Shown here in pieces: positions 58,991 to 64,000 of a stretch of 64,000 bases of DNA (within the stretch, counting starts at the first letter, position 1; the number at the start of each line of letters is the position of its first letter). Origin of the DNA: Pithys albifrons albifrons (Eukaryota; Chordata; Aves; Passeriformes; Thamnophilidae). The stretch is from contig NC_092474.1 in the NCBI RefSeq assembly GCF_047495875.1, forward strand, positions 11,431,717-11,495,716, written 5' to 3'. The notes under the pieces are model-generated. The model saw nothing but the letters and a program-made list of their open reading frames with translations, searched no databases and was not told the DNA's origin. Both the position numbers and the translations under genes were made by a program.

Positions 58991-61550
58991 AAATGTGATT
59001 CCTGTCCGTTCAACTTCAAACAAGCACCTCAATAAAACAATCCTGCTGTCTTTGGTTTGATCTTCACAAAGATGCATGGATGGCTCAGCATCTGTGGGAT
59101 CTGGCATCTCCCAGTGCTGCTTGCAGCGTGCCTGCCCTTCTGAGAGCAAGGGATTCCCACCCCTCCTGCTCTGGCTTTCCAACCCACCTGCTCTGGTTTC
59201 CTCCCAGGCTGCAGACCAAGACTGGAGTGTGGAGAGCTCTGTGGCAGCAAAGTCCCTGCTCCCAGACTGATCTGTCTGATCCTCTGTGTCTGCGGGACAA
59301 GCCTTGGATGGCTGGCAGGGAGATGTAGAACAGACATCAGCAGCCTGAAAGAGACATTAAACCAAATCAAAACACATTTTACATATCAGTTTTGTTGCCA
59401 GCAAGAAAGACTTCAAATACTCCCATTATAATTTAAAAAGTACTTTTCCCCCTTGGGTGCCAAGGCAAAGGTAAAGCAGAGCAACATTCAGCAGCACCTC
59501 CTTTGTCAGCCTGTGGTACTTAGAGAGAGAAAAAAGCCTGATCCAGCCACAAATAACATTGTTCCCCTTTTGCTCTGTCAGTGACACATCCTTGATATTT
59601 GCAGTCAGAAGTGACAGGCACCAGTTGGGGATCTTTCCATCTCCTCTCCAGGTAAGACAGCCAGGCACGTGGCAGCAGGGAGGTGATCTCCACCTTGTGT
59701 GAGGCATTCCCTGCCTGGGCATCACCACGGGGAGAGGCACAGCCCCAGAACTCAACCCCAGAACTAAGCCCTGGAGGAGCTGGACACACACACAGCAACA
59801 GAGGGGCCTCTGTCAGAGCAAGCTGAAGGTCAAGAGCTCGGCCCCAGGGATGCCTCCCAAGGGTGTCTGTGGCCAGGTGGCAATGGAGAAGAGTCTAAAT
59901 TCACCAACAGGCACATCCACAGGTGGAAAAGGGCCATATTAGCTGATTTTATTCCCCAAATGCCCACAGACCTCCAGGAGGTGCCCAGTTCAGAACAGAC
60001 TGTATCAGTCCTCCTGCATTAACATTTAATCCCAGTGCCAGAGCATCACACTCTGAATCAGCTGCAAAAGCACCACACAGAGAAAGACACACTTGACTCT
60101 AAATATTCAAGGAGAAAAAATGCCTCTGAATATTCAAACAGGAAAAATGAAATCATGAAGCAAGAAGGACTTGCTCTCTGCACAGGCACCACTGTCCAGC
60201 AGTGCAATGGGAAGAGCTACACAGAGAGCTGCTTCAGGGCACCTCCACAGCTGCTTCCCACTCTTCACCTCATGAATTCATCCCTGTCCTGCTCTCTGAA
60301 CCCGCTCACAGGAGCAGTCAGGAGTTTCCTCCAGCCCCAGGAACCAGCTGGCTCTGTCCCATGGGGAACAGCTCTCCTGGCTGTGCCAGAGCCAAAGCCC
60401 CACATTTGGAGCAGCCCCCAGCACACCCACCCCAGCCAGGAGCAGATGGCCCCGGGATCCAGAGAGGCAAAGCGGGGGAAGATTCCACCATCCAAGGATG
60501 TGCCGTGCAGAATCAACCCAAAGGACTGAGTGTTCCAAGGAAAATAGCACCAGGAGAGCATGGCAAACAGCAGATGGATGTGGCCCTTCCTGGGTGCACT
60601 GAGACCATCCCACACAAGATCCTCCACAAGCACAGAACTCAGAGGGCTGAGAGCATCCTGCATACCAAGTTATACTTTCTACCTCCTCCTCTACCCAACA
60701 GTAGTATTTTACCAGCTCATTAATTCAACGAGGTTTTGCCCCAGGTCTGGGGGACCAGCAATTGTTCCTTTGATCAAACCTGTAGCTTGAGCACCTGCTC
60801 ACTGCTGATGGAGAGCTGAGCAAACTTTCTCTCCTCAACCCCTTCACCTGCACCAGCCCTGCTGATGCCCAGATCCATGACAAATGGAGTCAGAGCTCCA
60901 CTGGAGTGTTTGCTGTCCTCCTGGGATGGAGGTGCTAATGCATGGGCTGAGCTGGGGGCGGGGGAGTGAAGTGCTGAAAAATGATGCAGGCAAAGCTCAT
61001 TATCGCATCCTTAATAGCCCTGAAATTGCTGCGAGGGCCTCTGTCTGTTCTGCTCCCCCTGGGTGGCAGGGAGCCATCCCCATCTGTCTCAGCAGCAGGG
61101 CCTGGTCGCCTCTCCAGAGCTGCTGGCCATCCAAGCAGACAGGGCACCTCCACACTCGGAGCCAACGTCTCCACACCGGGCATTCCTGGGAGGAACTGCA
61201 GAGGAGCCATTGTGCTGGCTCAGCTCAGCACATCTGCCCCAAATCCACTGACTCCAGGAGGGGGCACTGACCTCAAGCATCCAGATTGTACTCCTGCACT
61301 CTACTCTGCTACTGCCCTCTGTGATGAGAGGCAGAACACGCCTGTTTGCTGCCTGTGGGAAAGAGCTGTAACATCTTCCACCTATCTCAGTAAATACCTT
61401 TTGCTTTTAACTTTTCTTGGGCACTCACAGAGCTTCAGTGACACATTCTGGAGTATTTTCAGCCAGTTCAGAGGTGCTGATGGCACTTCTAAGGTCACCC
61501 AACACCTGGACTGTAGCTTTGCTCAGGTGTGTTTTCAAGTCAGCACATCT
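58991..61550. other. Flanking DNA without recognised genes
   Basis: Mixed DNA with minor AT-rich patches (59360-59450, 60100-60160). Nothing recognised. Confidence 0.5.
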
Positions 61551-61551
61551 T

Positions 61552-61685
61552 CACAGAATCCCAGAATGGTTCTGGTTGGAAGGGACCTTAAAGATCATTT
61601 TGTTCCAGCCATGGGCAGGGACACCTTCCACCAGATCAGGCTGCCCCATCCAACCTGGCCTTGAACACTTAACACATCCTGGATG
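61552..61685 (-). mobile_element. CR1 LINE 3'-end fragment (minus orientation)
   Basis: CACAGAATCCCAGAATGGTT, CTGGTTGGAAGGGACCTTAA, AGATCATTTTGTTCCAGCC, ATGGGCAGGGACACCTTCC, then CCAGATCAGGCTGC and CATCCAACCTGGCCTTGAAC match the reverse complement of the avian CR1 3' region over about 130 bp, the longest CR1 piece here. Homology fades near AACACATCCTGGATGTCC. Confidence 0.94.
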
Positions 61686-62049
61686 TCCTGGTACTCTCCA
61701 GTGGGAAACAGGTGTGGACACCAAGCACTTGGCTCCAACACAAACTGAACAGGAGAGCAGGTGCTCAAGGTACTGGTTTGGTCCAAGGAGCAATTGCTGG
61801 GCCCCCAGACCTGGGGCAAAACCTCCCTGAATTCATGAGCTGCTAAAACACTCCTGGGTCAAGGAGGGGGCACAGGGCACAAGCAGGTCCCATGTCAGAG
61901 CTGGTGGCTGCACCTTTAAATGCTGCCTCTCAATTCCACTTTTCATGACAACTGCACCAAAGGGATTTGATGATTCCCAAAAAATGCCAAGCCAAGAAGC
62001 TTTTAAGAACTCCTGAACTGCCTTTTTAAGAGGCAGGGCACATGTGCAG

Positions 62050-62240
62050 CTAATCCAGTCTTAAAACTAATGATTTAATTTACCTTAGGAGAAGCAAACC
62101 AGCATAAATTAATATCTCCCAGTAGTATAACATAAGCATGTTTTATCTAGAGATTATGTTGATTAAATCATCAAGTGCCATAATCTTCCCTTCAAACCTC
62201 AATAAAAAAATCCCTAAAAATATAGATATAGCCTTCTAAG
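62050..62240. promoter_or_regulatory. AT-rich candidate block with palindromic homeodomain core
   Basis: AAACTAATGATTTAATTTACC, CATAAATTAATATCTCCC, GAGATTATGTTGATTAAATC and CAATAAAAAAATCCC. TGATTAAATCA at 62160-62170 is a perfect inverted TGATT/AATCA pair around one A. Candidate regulatory element, or simply neutral AT-rich DNA. Confidence 0.35.
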
Positions 62241-64000
62241 CCACAGGAGGGAGGTGCACATTCATCTCCAAGCACTCTCCTTGCTCAGCAAAGTGTGCAC
62301 ATGAGACTCCCCACCCTGGAAGAGGCTGGTGCAGTAAGGAGAGGTAAAATGAAGCTACGTGCTCTGAATGGAAGAGATGCCAGGAGATGGAGGAGCCTGG
62401 AGTGGGTACAGGAGTCACACTTGTGGGGATTCACTCTGCAAATGTAACTGAAGAGATCAGCTCCAACTTCTCAAGGCTATGTACCTGCTTTTGGGGTGTA
62501 AGACACCAAGGCCAAGTCACACAAGCTGGAAATTCAAGCGGCTCAGATCCACCACACAGGGAGATGATGCCTCAGTAGAGGGGGGAAAGCACAGAGGCCC
62601 ATTTCAAACATTTTCCTCCCACCGCCCTAATCTCATTTCTGCTTGTTCCCACTTACTTTGCTCTCCACTGAACTGAAGGACTTGAACCACCCACCCTGCA
62701 GAATCAACAGGACCTACCCTGGCTTTTTCCAACCGAGGCGGCACCTGCCAGGGGTGGTTTTTCAGACAAAGCCTGTTCCTGAGGGACTCGGCTGCAAACT
62801 CTCTCCTGCCAGGTACCCACGCACAGACACTTCAGGCTGAATGGCTTTGTGTGCTGGCTGTTTGGATTGCTGGAGAGCCCTTGGGCAGGGCACTTCAGAA
62901 AGCACACCACCTTTTATCTAAAGCCAATTCAGAAATCCAGTGGTGGGTTTGAAAGCATCCCTGGAGAAGGACAAAGGATCTTGATAAGAGAAGGCTCCAC
63001 GGCCAAAACAACATCCCTAACAACAAGAGAAAGTCCCTCCCATGAAACAGCAACCTCTAAACACTTTGTACTGACTCCTGGCACCAAGAGCAGGTCTCCA
63101 GCAAGCAACGTGGACCTACAAGGCCAAACGTCAACATGAGCAACATCCACTCCACATCCTAGTCCCTGGTGTTGGTGTTCATGAAATAAGGGGATTTTGC
63201 AAAGAAAAGGCAATTAACAGATGCTATTGTATTTGATTATTGGGAAGTTGGGGCAAGCAGCAAGAATCTGCCGGTGCTGCTGAGCGTGGGCTGCAGCCAC
63301 CACCAGTCCCTGCCTCAGTTCAGTCATAAACAAGGTAATTACTCAACTGTTGCAAAAGCTTGGGAGCCTTTGGGAGAGAAACAGCATTATCTGAAAAAAA
63401 ATTTTAATACCCAAATGAACCCGTCAAGAACAACTCCCTACCCAATGTCCCAGGTGGAAAACACATTTCCATTCAAACATCTCAACAGTACAAATTAAAA
63501 ATTACACATGTTGTAAAGGAACCAGTCTCAGGTTCTCTGAGGAGGCCCTTTCTCTGCTCAGAGGAGAGAAACCGTGTGCTGACTTGCAGTGTTACAAATC
63601 TGGAAGCTTCAAGAAGTCTCCTGACTTTTTCTTTTATTATTATTGCTCATTTCTGTGGTCCTGCAAACCTGCCTGATGATTCACAGAGCAGAGGAGTGTT
63701 GTATTTCTTTCCTTGAACTTCTTTCAAACTAAACTCAGACCCAAGACCCTTTCTCTCCTAGAATCAAACCTCCAAGTCTTACTGTGTAGAATTCAATTCC
63801 CCAAAATGATTCAGGAGGAGGACAGTAATTTCAGAACAAGCCTTCACATCTTTCTGATGTCATTTTACAGTAGAAATAACCTATTCTGACCCTCTCCCTC
63901 TGTGAGTGTCTCTGCCCAGCTCTGAACAGCATTTCCCTTCTGGGCTTTGTAACCTCCTCAGTCCAATTAACAGGGTCTCCAAAAGCCTGGGGACTTCATT
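62241..64000. other. Right-end flanking DNA without recognised genes
   Basis: Mixed DNA turning AT-richer after 63170 (AATTAACAGATGC, AAAAAATTTTAATACCC, CTTTTATTATTATTGCTC). Overlapping open frames at 62849-63213 on both strands are unrecognised. No exon of a neighbouring gene was identified up to the end. Confidence 0.5.

Noticed and set aside
62849..63213. Overlapping protein-like frames on both strands
   Set aside because: Each looks somewhat protein-like, but they are mutually antisense, unrecognised and lack splice or promoter context.
40000..64000. SUDS3, the syntenic neighbour of SRRM4 in mammals
   Set aside because: I looked for its glutamate/lysine coiled-coil exons and its C-terminal RIYLGQLQRG-type segment on both strands and found neither. 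It probably lies beyond the right end.

Overview
This window looks like bird nuclear DNA, possibly from a songbird. Five short pieces of CR1 (chicken repeat 1) LINE 3' ends are present (near 37.2, 38.2, 45.8, 55.2 and 61.6 kb). Three of them show the usual avian tail motifs (ATAGAATCATAGAATGG / GGACCTTAAAGATCAT, or the reverse). Interspersed repeats are otherwise scarce. The rest is moderately GC-rich single-copy sequence broken by compact AT-rich, TAAT-dense blocks, as expected of a gene-poor regulatory landscape on a small bird chromosome. There is no bacterial gene organisation, CRISPR array or insertion sequence, and I recognised no tRNA.

Only one protein-coding exon is recognisable. On the minus strand at 20091-20221 lies the first coding exon of SRRM4 (nSR100), the neural splicing factor that drives microexon inclusion. 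It has a strong Kozak start, 43 codons plus two bases, and a consensus splice donor. It sits in a CpG-rich promoter (about 20.07-20.71 kb) that carries a 135-bp pentanucleotide array just upstream of the ATG. SRRM4 is transcribed toward coordinate 1, so 1-20090 is the 5' part of its first intron. The next SRRM4 exon, which should be lysine/arginine-rich, was not found here. Everything right of about 20.7 kb is upstream flank. In mammals the neighbour on that side is SUDS3, and I found no SUDS3 exon.

Layout: 1-20 kb is intron 1, with candidate regulatory blocks near 2.0-2.6, 8.7-9.7, 12.0 and 13.9 kb and CpG-rich segments near 15.3-15.7 and 18.05-18.45 kb. The promoter and exon 1 are at 20.1-20.7 kb. 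From 21 to 39.5 kb the flank is dense in AT-rich blocks with clustered homeodomain, SOX, GATA, PBX/HOX, TCF and POU-like motifs, a reasonable candidate for the distal control region of a neuron-restricted gene. From 39.5 to 64 kb the sequence is plainer, with CR1 remnants, small duplications, a few weak exon-like signals and two isolated AT-rich blocks (58.8 and 62.1 kb).

Most long open frames in the window are products of GC-rich, stop-poor sequence and were not annotated as genes. Conservation cannot be seen from one sequence, so every regulatory call is an inference from composition and motifs. I did not find a new gene system. The most notable items are the phase-locked pentamer array in the SRRM4 leader, a REST-like half-site pair over the exon 1 donor, a 91-bp triplication seeded in a CR1 tail, and several perfect inverted repeats, mostly inside AT-rich blocks.
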